From positions 1-53,966 of the forward strand of contig EQ973342.1 in the NCBI GenBank assembly GCA_000158655.1: DNA of 53,966 bases, in the 5' to 3' direction. Positions 28,869 to 37,761 of this stretch are shown one piece after another. The notes below the pieces were generated by a model. The model searched no databases, was not told where the DNA came from, and saw nothing but the letters and a program-made list of their open reading frames with translations. The translations under genes and the position numbers were made by a program. This stretch comes from [Clostridium] methylpentosum DSM 5476 (GTDB lineage Bacteria > Bacillota > Clostridia > Oscillospirales > Ruminococcaceae). The stretch's first letter is position 1. Each line of letters opens with the position of its first letter.

Positions 28869-31493
28869 ATGAAAAAGATCTCGAAACAACTGCTGTCTTT
28901 GATGCTGGTATTTGCATTTGTATTTGTATCAGTGCCAATCACAGCGAGTGCTGCCAGCAAAGTTGAAACAATCACATTAAAAGCAGTGGAAGGACTCACC
29001 TATTACGACCAGGATGGGTTTGAGTTTTCTGAGGACGACAATGAGATCTACCAAGAGGATTATTCGTATACAATCGCAATCGATCCGTCGAGCGGGGATA
29101 TTACGTTTACAGCCTCAAACAGCGTCATTCCGAGTTTTGCATTTGGCATCGGCCTTGCGCAGGACAAGGAGATCAGCATCACCCACGATGCGACCCGTGC
29201 AAACTACACCGAAACCACCGCAACCAATCCAAGCCGGAAGGTGTATGAGTTTAATCTAAACTCCTGCCGCTCCACCGCATTTACGATCACCCCGGTTGTG
29301 GCCGCGGCTCCCCACACAGTGAAGATGCCGTCTGATCCCACGACGCAGTACGAGCTGAGCGCATACGGCGCGCAGACAGTTGAGGACGGAGCAAACTACA
29401 GCTTTGACCTGACTGTGTACAGCGAATACGTCAGTTATCTGCCGGTTGTCCGGGTAGGCGGCGCAGTCCTCGGTTATTCGTCTGACAGAGAGGACGAGGC
29501 AGGCAACAAGATTTACAGCTACACCATTGAAAATGTCACAAAAGACCTCAACGTAGCGGTGAGCCTCAATGCTCCCGTCATTGTCACACTCCCCTCTGGG
29601 AGCGGCTACAAGGCCGAATCCACCAGCGGCTCCAATTTAGTCGCGTACGGCGGTTCCTTTGAATTCACCGTCACAGTGGAAGAGGGCTACGGCGCCCCCG
29701 CAGTCGCCTCCAACGGCATCGCGGTGGAGCCGAGCAAAACTACCGGTTCGGTCTACACCTACCAGCTGAAAGACGTGCGCCAGACCCAAAACGTGAGCGT
29801 TGCGATTTCTAAACAGAATCACACCATCACAGTGCAGCAGCAGGGCGACGGCTTCACCACCACAGCTGACCCGTCCACTGTTCTCGAGTACGGCAGCAGC
29901 TACAGCTTCACTGTCGCAGCGACCCAGGGCTACAACGAGCCGGCTGTCACTGTGACTTCTGGCAGCGCAAGCAGCTTGAAACAGTCGGGCAACACCTACA
30001 CCATCAACAAGGTCACCGAGGATTTTGAGATTTTGATCACAGGCGGGGGCAAGCTCTCCAGCCAGATCACCTTTAACAGCGGTGAAGGCTACACCGTGCT
30101 CAATCCGGCTGACGAATCTGTTCTCACAACCGCGTCGGTCGAATACGGCAGCGCCTATACCTTCTGGGTCAAGCTCAACGAGGGCTACACCCAGTCCGAC
30201 CTCAACGTCACCGCCAACAACATCAACCTGACCAAAACAGCAGTGGAGGACAAAGACAATACCTTCGCCTACACCATTCCCGCCGTGCAGACAGCGCAGG
30301 TCGTTTCGGTTTCCAACGTGGTGAGAAACGCCTACAAGGTGACCCTCATCCAGGGCGACGGTTACACCCTCTCCGCCAGCAACAGCACTTCAGTGCAGCA
30401 CGGGGATTCCTTTGAATTCTCGCTGGCAGTTGACCCGGCTTACAACAGCGCATCTGCCGTCGTCAAATCAACTGGCACCAACCAGCCGGTTTACAACGCG
30501 GAGACCAAGACCTACAGCGTGACTGTGACTGAAGATGTCTCGATCTCGGTGGAAGGCCTGACCCCCAACCAGTACGAAGTATCCTACACCCCAAATGCAA
30601 AAGACTACACCATTTCCACTTCGAGCAGCACTTCGGTTGGCTACAACGGCTCCTTCTCCTTTGCAGTTGAGGTAAAACCCGGATACATACTCACTGCTGT
30701 CAACGCAGTGAGCAATGGAGTTGTAACTCCTCTGACCACCATCGGCAACAACAACTATGTGATCAATAACATCACCGCAGACCAGTCAATTCAGATCGTC
30801 ACTACCAAAGCTTCCTACACCGTCTCTTATATCGACGCGAAAGGAAACGGCGCGGGCACAGTGGTGTACAATGCGGACAGCGCTGAGTTCAACGCACAAA
30901 CCGGAGAAATCACCCTGAAAACCCCTTCGGCCAAAAACTATATTTTTGCCGGGTGGCAGGATGGAACCGGAACCAGTGTGGAAAAACTCACCCTTGCAAA
31001 CGAAAACAAAGAGATCACTCTGACCGCAAACTGGGAGATCGACTGGGAGAACCTGTTCACCGTGCAGATCGGCCTGGACGAAAACGGCTGGAATAATGTA
31101 AATGGAAAGTATTCGATCCGTCTGGTGATCCCGTGGGCAGCGGATGACATTGAAGAGCTCGCCGATGCGAAGATCGTTAGAAGCGGCGTCTTCTATTCCA
31201 ACCAGCAGATCGCAAGCAGCCACAACAACGACGCGCTCAAAGGCTACATCGATCAGTACACCGTAGAGGGCGCCGGACACAAATCGGTTCAGATCGGGTC
31301 CAACCCCCTCTTCCTCTACTACACCCAGTACACCACCCCCTTCACCGACCTCAACGGACAGTTTACTCAGTCCTTCACCGGCATCAAACCGGGACAGGCC
31401 CGTTACGCAACAGCGTGGGTGGAAGTGGAAATAAATGGTGTTCGCTACACCTATTTCAGCGGACAGTGGGACGGAACTGCCCCCACCGCGTAA
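28869..31493 (+). CDS. Secreted surface protein with tandem beta-repeats
   Basis: An 874-residue exported protein. MKKISKQLLSLMLVFAFVF followed by TASA-A gives a clear Sec signal peptide (residues 1-29). At least five roughly 75-90-residue repeats each carry a Y/HGxSFxF-x5-GY-x-(A/E)PAV-like line, for example YGGSFEFTVTVEEGYGAPAV and YGSSYSFTVAATQGYNEPAV, between residues ~160 and ~640. An InlB/Flg_new-like unit follows (YIFAGWQDGTG...ITLTANWEI, about 660-740). The final 130 residues form a distinct domain ending ATAWVEVEINGVRYTYFSGQ. No LPXTG or membrane anchor is seen. AAAGGAGG precedes the ATG. It precedes the 44-residue peptide gene by 20 bases. Confidence 0.85.
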   Translation: MKKISKQLLSLMLVFAFVFVSVPITASAASKVETITLKAVEGLTYYDQDGFEFSEDDNEIYQEDYSYTIAIDPSSGDITFTASNSVIPSFAFGIGLAQDKEISITHDATRANYTETTATNPSRKVYEFNLNSCRSTAFTITPVVAAAPHTVKMPSDPTTQYELSAYGAQTVEDGANYSFDLTVYSEYVSYLPVVRVGGAVLGYSSDREDEAGNKIYSYTIENVTKDLNVAVSLNAPVIVTLPSGSGYKAESTSGSNLVAYGGSFEFTVTVEEGYGAPAVASNGIAVEPSKTTGSVYTYQLKDVRQTQNVSVAISKQNHTITVQQQGDGFTTTADPSTVLEYGSSYSFTVAATQGYNEPAVTVTSGSASSLKQSGNTYTINKVTEDFEILITGGGKLSSQITFNSGEGYTVLNPADESVLTTASVEYGSAYTFWVKLNEGYTQSDLNVTANNINLTKTAVEDKDNTFAYTIPAVQTAQVVSVSNVVRNAYKVTLIQGDGYTLSASNSTSVQHGDSFEFSLAVDPAYNSASAVVKSTGTNQPVYNAETKTYSVTVTEDVSISVEGLTPNQYEVSYTPNAKDYTISTSSSTSVGYNGSFSFAVEVKPGYILTAVNAVSNGVVTPLTTIGNNNYVINNITADQSIQIVTTKASYTVSYIDAKGNGAGTVVYNADSAEFNAQTGEITLKTPSAKNYIFAGWQDGTGTSVEKLTLANENKEITLTANWEIDWENLFTVQIGLDENGWNNVNGKYSIRLVIPWAADDIEELADAKIVRSGVFYSNQQIASSHNNDALKGYIDQYTVEGAGHKSVQIGSNPLFLYYTQYTTPFTDLNGQFTQSFTGIKPGQARYATAWVEVEINGVRYTYFSGQWDGTAPTA

Positions 31494-31513
31494 TCCAAAA
31501 AGGAGTAATCGAC

Positions 31514-31648
31514 ATGAAAAAAGCTTACCAAGCACCTGAGTTAGAGGTTGTCCTGTTTGAAAGCGACTGCCGGATCATGGGAAACGAGGCCAGCGTTGTG
31601 GACCCCGACCCGTTTGCAGAGTTTTCAGATGACATCCCGCTTGAATAA
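31514..31648 (+). CDS. Small acidic peptide, candidate precursor of the linked peptide locus
   Basis: A 44-residue protein: a lysine start and a KAYQAPELEVVLFESD leader-like segment, then MGNEASVV and an acidic Pro/Asp tail ending in DDIPLE. AAGGAG is 9 bases before the ATG, so it should be translated. It shares an operon with the secreted repeat protein and is followed by a strong terminator. The Y-x-APELEVV start resembles short leader-type proteins of gut Clostridia. With an RRE, kinase, peptidase and exporter divergently encoded next door, it is the natural substrate candidate. Cleavage and modification sites are not known; Ser 17, 27 and 38 are possible phosphorylation targets. Confidence 0.7.
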   Translation: MKKAYQAPELEVVLFESDCRIMGNEASVVDPDPFAEFSDDIPLE

Positions 31649-31679
31649 CCTCATACCTACGGTTTATTCTCTGTAGAAC

Positions 31680-31718
31680 AACCGCCCGCCACAGTGTAAT
31701 CTGCGGCGGGCGGTTTTG
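31680..31718 (+). terminator. Rho-independent terminator after the small peptide gene
   Basis: ACCGCCCGCC (31681-31690) pairs with GGCGGGCGGT (31705-31714) and a T-rich tail follows. It lies 32 bases after the peptide stop. Confidence 0.92.
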
Positions 31719-31755
31719 TTTGTGCGTCGCAGCAGCGACCGCCAAATAACCGATT

Positions 31756-32132
31756 TTTGACCCCACCGTTGCTACCGCTTTGCCGATTCCACATAATATC
31801 CAGGCCAAAAACAACCTACAGCTACAACCAAGCCTAAGAAAACCCCAGCCGAAGTCTCAGCCAAAATCCCAGTCAAAACCCTAGTCAAAATCCCAGCCAG
31901 ATCCTAGTCAAAAACCTAGTCAAAACCCCAGCCAAAACCCTAGTCAAAACCCCAGCCAAAACCCTAGTCAAAATCCCAGCCAAAACCCCAGGCCAAAGCG
32001 CCAATCAAAACCCAGGCCAAAGTGTCCAGCTGGACCCGGGGCAAACAGCCCTGCATACCGCTGAGGACAGTCTGTCCGCTGGGGGAAACAGCGGCGCATC
32101 GGTTGACTTTACCTTGTTGGAGGGTGTATACT
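31756..32132 (+). pseudogene. Frameshifted remnant of a QNPS-repeat protein
   Basis: From about 31846 to 31995 the plus strand is a tandem 12-base repeat reading caa-aac-ccc-agc, that is Gln-Asn-Pro-Ser. The frame is broken at least twice (near 31900 and near 31990), once by what looks like an extra C. Past the second break the frame continues GQSANQNPGQSVQLDPGQ and ends ASVDFTLLEGVY with a stop at 32130-32132, a plausible protein C-terminus. Upstream, about 31756-31845, the frame PIFDPTVATALPIPHNIQ has no start and a stop (TAA) directly before it. I read it as a decayed proline/glutamine-rich linker protein; a slippage-switched gene is the alternative. Confidence 0.5.
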
Positions 32133-32147
32133 GATAATAAACAACAA

Positions 32148-32176
32148 TTGTCTACTCTGTATTATGTGTATATTAT
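32148..32176 (+). promoter_or_regulatory. Recombinase promoter overlapping 9-bp repeats
   Basis: TTGTCT (32148-32153) and TATTAT (32171-32176) are 17 bases apart. The spacer and -10 region (32155-32176) contain TGTATTATGTGTAT, the reverse of two AATACANAN units of the partition-type repeat. A repressor bound there would block the promoter. It is 26 bases before ATG 32202. Confidence 0.55.
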
Positions 32177-32201
32177 TTGCTATGACGAGGAGGGTTTTCC
32201 C

Positions 32202-33125
32202 ATGGGCATCCTGATTCCCCAAACTGGGCTCACCGACGACCTGTTCGCCCGGTTTGCGCAGTATCTCGACGCGAGCCCCCGCACAGTCGATACCTACGCC
32301 CGTGCGCTCAAGCAGTTCCGCCTATGGCTGGCGACACAGGGCATCGGCTCCCCCACCCGGGCGGATGTCCTGCGTTACCGTGACAGCCTGCGCCAAACCC
32401 GCAAGCCGGCGACCACTCAGCTCTACATGGCGGCCATCCGGCAGTTTTTCCGCTGGACCGAACAGGAGGGGCTGTATCCCGATATAGCGGCCCACCTCAA
32501 AGGGGCGAAGATCAGCCGGGAGCATAAAAAAGACGCCCTCACCCCCGCCCAGATGCAGGCGGTACTCGGCGCGCTGTCGGGACACGACCTCATGAGTCGG
32601 CGGGATTTTGCCCTTGTATCCGTCGCGGTGACAGGCGGACTGCGCACCGTGGAGCTGGTGCGGGCAGATGTGGGGGATTTGCGCAACCGGGGGGAACACA
32701 CTGTGCTCTACATTCAGGGCAAAGGGCAGATGGAAAAGGCGGACTATGTCAAGCTCCCCTTCCCGGTGCTCGAGGCGGTCAACGCCTATCTCACCATGCG
32801 GGGAAAGACCCGACCGGAGGACGCGCTGTTCGCCAGCCTCTCTCACCGCAACGGGGGCGGACGGCTCACCACCCGCAGCGTGAGCCGGATCGTCAAGACG
32901 GCGTTTCGCCGGGCGGGGTGGGACTCCGACCGGCTCACTGCCCACAGTCTGCGCCACACTGCGGCCACCCTCAACCTGCTCGGCGGCGGCTCGCTCGAGG
33001 AGACCCAGCAGCTGCTGCGCCACAGCGATATCAACACCACCATGGTCTACCTGCACCACCTGGAACGGGAAAACAACCAGAGCGAGGAGCGGATCGCCGG
33101 GGTGATCTTTCAAAAAAAGGGGTGA
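32202..33125 (+). CDS. Tyrosine recombinase (XerC/XerD-like integrase)
   Basis: A 307-residue tyrosine recombinase. The N-terminal SAM-like DNA-binding domain covers residues 1-95 (TVDTYARALKQFRLWLATQG). The catalytic domain carries Arg in TGGLRTVELV, Lys in GKGQMEKADYVKL, HSLRHTAAT, HSDINTTMVYLHH with His and the nucleophile Tyr. Length and architecture fit plasmid dimer resolution or integration enzymes. The start is ATG 32202 (GAGGAGGG 7 bases before); the frame stays open further upstream but there is no site. No excision partner is next to it. Confidence 0.9.
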   Translation: MGILIPQTGLTDDLFARFAQYLDASPRTVDTYARALKQFRLWLATQGIGSPTRADVLRYRDSLRQTRKPATTQLYMAAIRQFFRWTEQEGLYPDIAAHLKGAKISREHKKDALTPAQMQAVLGALSGHDLMSRRDFALVSVAVTGGLRTVELVRADVGDLRNRGEHTVLYIQGKGQMEKADYVKLPFPVLEAVNAYLTMRGKTRPEDALFASLSHRNGGGRLTTRSVSRIVKTAFRRAGWDSDRLTAHSLRHTAATLNLLGGGSLEETQQLLRHSDINTTMVYLHHLERENNQSEERIAGVIFQKKG

Positions 33126-33723
33126 GATTCCCCTCACGGCTGCCCAAAAGGGGGCGTAGGCCAGCCGGGTGCGCAATTGATACGGTTGTTGGCGCCTCGA
33201 CTGTTTGGCTTTCGGAGCGTTTTCCCAGTGCCTTTTTTACCGAATTGTTCACACTGGTTTGACCGGGCATTGGTTCCGCCCGCCTCCACCGACAGCCGGC
33301 AGTCAATGCAGTTGCCGGCTGCTCTGTCGCACCGTGGAACACAGCGGCCGCAACGCGCTGTTTGAAACCACTCCATCCGTTCAACCGATGGGCAGCCGCC
33401 CCTGAAAAGGGCGCTGCTCACGGGCACAGGGCAAACTGTCCGCTGCATCGCCAGCGCTGTGCCTGCCGCGGTTTTTCCGCAGCGTTTCACGCTCAGGCAA
33501 ACGATTCCTGTCCGTCCCCTCGAGTTTTGTTCCCGCCGCCAGGGCGGCTTTTGCAGCATCAAAGGTCTCAGCGGCTGCCGCGCCTTACCCGTCAATGCTG
33601 ACAGTTTGGGGAATGCAATCCTGTTTTTCTACTTCTTCCCCGCAAACGCCGAACAATCAGGCATTTTTCCGCAGGCTGCGGGATGATCTATTTTTTCGCT
33701 CCGAACAGGATCGTTTGGAAGTC
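33126..33723. other. Intergenic stretch with one strong inverted repeat
   Basis: About 600 bases with no gene I can support. The only structure is CAGCCGGCA (33293-33301) pairing with TGCCGGCTG (33313-33321), extended by an outer CGACAG/CTGTCG pair, around an 11-base loop. It has no T run. It might be a recombinase core site or RNA hairpin, but nothing proves it. Confidence 0.5.
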
Positions 33724-33752
33724 AAAAAAGCCCGGCTACTGCCGGGCTTTTT
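33724..33752. terminator. Bidirectional terminator
   Basis: AAAAAAGCCCGGC and GCCGGGCTTTTTTTT form a perfect stem with a 4-base loop. It ends the large minus-strand hydrolase (stop 34 bases away) and can work in both directions. Confidence 0.92.
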
Positions 33753-33785
33753 TTTAATTTATTCGATTCAAATCGGGGGATGCTG

Positions 33786-36700
33786 TCATCGTTTCTTTTT
33801 GTTCAACGCCAAACCAGCGCCCGCCAACAGCAGGGCAGCGAGTGCAGCGCATACCGGTGCAGCGTCGCCTGTCTTGGAATTTTGACTCTTGGTTATCGAG
33901 GCGCTGTCCCCGCGAATGAGGGCGTCCTCAGCCGCTGCCTGGTCCGGTTCTGTTGCAATCTCAACCAGCGAGTCGATCGCCCTTTGCAGCTCGTCCGCCG
34001 CGCTGTCGACCTCAGTCTGGGTTGCATTCGCGTTTTCGCTGACCGCTTTTGCCGCTCCGTATGCCGCGCGGAACGCTGCGACACGATCTGCTGTATACCG
34101 TGCGGTATCAATTCCAGCCGCCCGGCTCAGAACCTCTTGCAGCACGCTCTTATCCGCTCTGTAACGCAGGCCGAGCATCGCGTCGAGAAGCGCTGACTCA
34201 GCTTCCGCGACATCCTCCTGCATGGCGTTTCCGTCCTGGTACACGGCTTTTGCTTCGGTCAAAGCAGCTGTGAACGGTTGGGCCGTCACCGGGGTATAGC
34301 GGTCGATTTGTGCGAGGAAGGTATCTGCCAGCTGAATCAGCTGTTGAAGGGATGTCTTGTCCCCCCGGACAAACCCGAGCTTGTGGATTTCCGTCATGAG
34401 GGCCTGCCATGCGCTGTCCACCTCGTCCTGGCTGGCCGCCGCATCCCGTTCCACCGCCTGCGCCGCCTCAAGCGCCGCAACAAAGGACTGCTGCACCATC
34501 TCAATCACATGGTCAAACGAAGGGTCTTCTCTCTGTTGCTGCGCATAGGCGATGACCTTTTTCAGAATTCCCTTGTCGCTCTCCTGCGCCCCGACAACGG
34601 TGGTCCAGACATAAGGGGTGAGGGTCACCGGGGAGAGCATGCCGTATTCATCCGGAGAACGGGTGTCGGCTGGATTGGAGGCGAGCACCGCATTGAGCAG
34701 GGTGGAGGCGACTTCTACCGTTATGATATTCTCCCCAGCTTTGAGCCAGGGCCCGATGTCAAGGGTGGTGTCGATCTGGTTGGTGGTCAGGGTGGTTCCG
34801 TTGACGGTGATCCGGTAGGTGTCAACCACATCACCGAGTTCAATGACTGCTCCGGTTCCCTGTTGCCATCCGTTTTCCAGCTGCACCGTGGTGGTGTATC
34901 TGCCGATGCCGGATACCTTCTCCAGCCCTTCGAGCTGGTTCCAGGGGCGCAGTCCGTCGATTGTCCCGACGTCAATGTTTGTTTTTTGGCTCTCCGCCGG
35001 CGTCGCGCCCTCGCTCCAGCTTTCCACCGTCAACTCCCAGTTGATGAGTGGAATTTCGGCGGGAACTTCACCGGTTACAACTGGGACGACTTCTCCGTTG
35101 TCAAGAGTTACCTGCTGGGTTCCGGGCTCAAAGCTCTTTGCGATCAGGCTGCCGTCTTGGGCGTATGCAGTTTGCAGCCCGCCGCTCACAACGTGGCTGC
35201 TCACGACCGCGCTGCCCTGATACCAGCTCTCCGGGGCAATTGCGACCGCCATGCTGTCATTGCCGCCGATCACCGCGTCAATGGTCACCGTCCCGTTTCG
35301 GGCGGTATAGCTTGCAATCGGGGTGATCTCACCCGTCCAGGTGTTGAGGAGATAGGGTTTGCCGTTCCCCTTCAGGGTAATCTTGGTGTTCACGTCGGGA
35401 ATCTGCTTGGCGGCCGGGTAGTTGTCCGCGCCCCCCTCGTTGTACAGGTAGTACAGATCAGCGTTGTCCAGCGCGCGGTGGACGCTCAGGAGGTTCTGCG
35501 GCTGTTCAAAACTCGCATCGGGGGAAATGCCGAGTTCTTTGAGGGCGTCTACAACCTGTTCGGCCGTGTCCACGATCCGGACAGAGGAATAGGCAGCGAG
35601 CTGCTCCATTTTGGAGGCGATGTCCGCCTGTTCGCCATAGGCGTCCTGATCCGGCATTCCGCCGACAAACAGGAGAGGGAACCCGGCCTGTGCATATTCG
35701 AGCAGACGGTCCGCTGTCTCGCCCGGCAGGCTGGTTTCGCTGTCAAAGACAAGCGCCTTGTAGGCGGGACCACTCTCATCCAGCCTGCCGTCTGTGACAA
35801 CTGCGTTGTCCAGACTGAGCCCCGCAGGGCTGACAAATTCATAGGTATATCCGTTTTGTCCCAGCGCTCCGCCGTCCTTGTAGATCTTGTCCGCGCCGGA
35901 AAAATCGATGTTTTCCCAATAGCTGTGGTGGTAGATGGCGACGTCTACCTTTGCAGTTCCCTGGCGCAGCAGGTACTGATTGCGGGCGATATAATCGGTA
36001 TAGTCCCGCGCATGCTGCCAGCTCGGCAGACGCTCTCCCCAGCTGTTGGACCAAGAGGACTGGCCAAACCCTTCAAATCCCGGCCAGGAGGTGCCGGCGA
36101 CAAAGCCGTTTTCATTGCCCTCTCCCTCGTACTGGCCGTTGTAGGAGTACCCGTGAAAGACGATCTGATTGACGCCGCCCGCCATGGCGCGCTGGACGTG
36201 CCACAGCTGGTCCTCCCAGGTCTGCTGGTAGTTGCCCGCGCCGTCTTCCCCATTCCCGCGGAACAGGTTGTAGACAAAGCTTCCGAAATTGATCGAAATA
36301 TTTTGTTCGGGAGAGGCCTCAACCGAGTAAATTTCCTTGTCGGTCAGGTGGACCGCGCCGGACTGAAGCCGGTAAAAGTCGATGATGTCCTTGCCATAGA
36401 GGGTTTCGGTCTCGGGGATATCCACATACATGGCGGTCTGGGCAAGCTCAAGGCTTTTGCCGTAGGACGTCTGATACCGCAGATCCACCCCAATTTTGTC
36501 ACAAAATGCAGAGAGGGGCTCCAGATGGTTTTGAATGTAGAGCTGGGTCAGGAGGTCTTTGTAGTCGTTTTTGAGCGCCTCGTTTTGTTTGTCAAACTGG
36601 AAATCAGGTTTGGGATCACCGGAAAAGTTTCCGCTCGAATCGGTGTCGTACACTGCGGGGAGGTAAGCCGAGAGGTCATACTGTTTTGCCGCTTGAAATT

Positions 36701-37619
36701 CGTCGAGCAGGCCGATCGTCCAGTCGAGATGGGTTTCAAATTCGAGCGAGTCGATAAAGAGGGCGGACGCGTTTTTAAAATCCTCCCCATAATAGGGGAG
36801 CAGATTGTTCTCCCAATAGTCGATCAACGCCTGTGCCCCGGCCCGGCCGAAGTGGTCGAGCTGGTAGTTGCCGTATTTTTGGTTGCCGGATGGGTGCTGC
36901 CACCAGCCGAACAGGACGTACTCCCCCTCCTCTTCAGGAGAAAATGAAACGGTGTAGTCGGTCGGGCCGTCCCCACTTTTGACGACTTCTCGGCCCATCT
37001 CAAGGGTGCGGGCGGAGTCGTAGTCCAGGGTTTTGGTTTCCTTGTCCGCGTATTTGGCCACTGTCACAGCGAGCAGCTCGGGGGTGCCCGCGTCGAGCTC
37101 AGAGGCGACTGGGACAGGTCCGGAATAGGGGGAATCCTTGGTGATCCCGTCCACATGCGCCCCGTCCGCTTCCATCTGCGCGCCCTGGCTCGGGTCGTCC
37201 ACATCGGTGATGGTGGGCAGCGCAAGCGGCCAGGCGGGGGTCATGGTGAAGTCAATGGTAAAGTCGTATTTCCCGGCGACCTGAAGCATGTGCTTGATCA
37301 TCTCGTTCCACTGCTCGGTCCCCCAGTCAATCGAGCTGCCCCCTTCGCCGCCCGTTGCTACCGGAACCACTTCCGCGCCGCCAAAGCCCGCCTGCGCCAT
37401 GGATGCGATCTCTTTTTCAATCTCCTCTTTAGTCATGTGGGAGCCGGGCACCCACCATCTTGTCTTGGGCCGCGCCGCTGACGGCGGACTGGCAAAATCG
37501 CTTGCAAAGCTGTGTTGCGCCGCCTGCACAGGCGACGGGGCCCCGAGCGCTGTGACGCTGGAAACGAGTAAAAGCGCGGCGAGGCAGCCGGCAAGCCCTT
37601 TTTTGAACAATGGATTCAT
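33786..37619 (-). CDS. Cell-wall GH106-like alpha-L-rhamnosidase with FIVAR domains
   Basis: A 1277-residue secreted hydrolase. Signal peptide at residues 1-33 (ending PVQAA). RPKTRWWVPGSHMTKEEIEKE and AGFGGAEVV near residues 50-80 are the GH106 N-terminal signature; the catalytic region runs to about residue 930, with a beta-sandwich/galactose-binding-like part near 850-960. Three helical FIVAR-type units follow (about 1000-1235). The C-terminus, NSKTGDAAPV then a 15-residue hydrophobic segment and KKKR, is a variant sorting signal lacking LPXTG. It faces the AraC gene head-to-head. Substrate: rhamnose-containing polysaccharide. GGAGGAGAGAGT precedes ATG. Confidence 0.82.
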   Translation of the reverse strand: MNPLFKKGLAGCLAALLLVSSVTALGAPSPVQAAQHSFASDFASPPSAARPKTRWWVPGSHMTKEEIEKEIASMAQAGFGGAEVVPVATGGEGGSSIDWGTEQWNEMIKHMLQVAGKYDFTIDFTMTPAWPLALPTITDVDDPSQGAQMEADGAHVDGITKDSPYSGPVPVASELDAGTPELLAVTVAKYADKETKTLDYDSARTLEMGREVVKSGDGPTDYTVSFSPEEEGEYVLFGWWQHPSGNQKYGNYQLDHFGRAGAQALIDYWENNLLPYYGEDFKNASALFIDSLEFETHLDWTIGLLDEFQAAKQYDLSAYLPAVYDTDSSGNFSGDPKPDFQFDKQNEALKNDYKDLLTQLYIQNHLEPLSAFCDKIGVDLRYQTSYGKSLELAQTAMYVDIPETETLYGKDIIDFYRLQSGAVHLTDKEIYSVEASPEQNISINFGSFVYNLFRGNGEDGAGNYQQTWEDQLWHVQRAMAGGVNQIVFHGYSYNGQYEGEGNENGFVAGTSWPGFEGFGQSSWSNSWGERLPSWQHARDYTDYIARNQYLLRQGTAKVDVAIYHHSYWENIDFSGADKIYKDGGALGQNGYTYEFVSPAGLSLDNAVVTDGRLDESGPAYKALVFDSETSLPGETADRLLEYAQAGFPLLFVGGMPDQDAYGEQADIASKMEQLAAYSSVRIVDTAEQVVDALKELGISPDASFEQPQNLLSVHRALDNADLYYLYNEGGADNYPAAKQIPDVNTKITLKGNGKPYLLNTWTGEITPIASYTARNGTVTIDAVIGGNDSMAVAIAPESWYQGSAVVSSHVVSGGLQTAYAQDGSLIAKSFEPGTQQVTLDNGEVVPVVTGEVPAEIPLINWELTVESWSEGATPAESQKTNIDVGTIDGLRPWNQLEGLEKVSGIGRYTTTVQLENGWQQGTGAVIELGDVVDTYRITVNGTTLTTNQIDTTLDIGPWLKAGENIITVEVASTLLNAVLASNPADTRSPDEYGMLSPVTLTPYVWTTVVGAQESDKGILKKVIAYAQQQREDPSFDHVIEMVQQSFVAALEAAQAVERDAAASQDEVDSAWQALMTEIHKLGFVRGDKTSLQQLIQLADTFLAQIDRYTPVTAQPFTAALTEAKAVYQDGNAMQEDVAEAESALLDAMLGLRYRADKSVLQEVLSRAAGIDTARYTADRVAAFRAAYGAAKAVSENANATQTEVDSAADELQRAIDSLVEIATEPDQAAAEDALIRGDSASITKSQNSKTGDAAPVCAALAALLLAGAGLALNKKKR

Positions 37620-37761
37620 ACTCTCTCCTCCTCATTGGTTTTTCTTGGGTTTTGTCCTGTTTTTCTGGACTTATGGACAGCTTTATTATATAATAATGCC
37701 AAACCAAAGGCTATTTCAGAATCGGAAGAAAATGATACATTTTCGGCAAAGGGGAAATGGT

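Noticed and set aside
31846-31995. CRISPR-like short repeats
   Set aside because: Units are contiguous 12-mers without spacers and encode QNPS.
33293-33321. Attachment site for the recombinase
   Set aside because: The inverted repeat is in a plausible place, but no matching second site or core crossover sequence is seen.
34278-36947. 889-residue open frame opposite the rhamnosidase
   Set aside because: No ribosome site, no family-like residues; it is the shadow of a GC-rich real gene.
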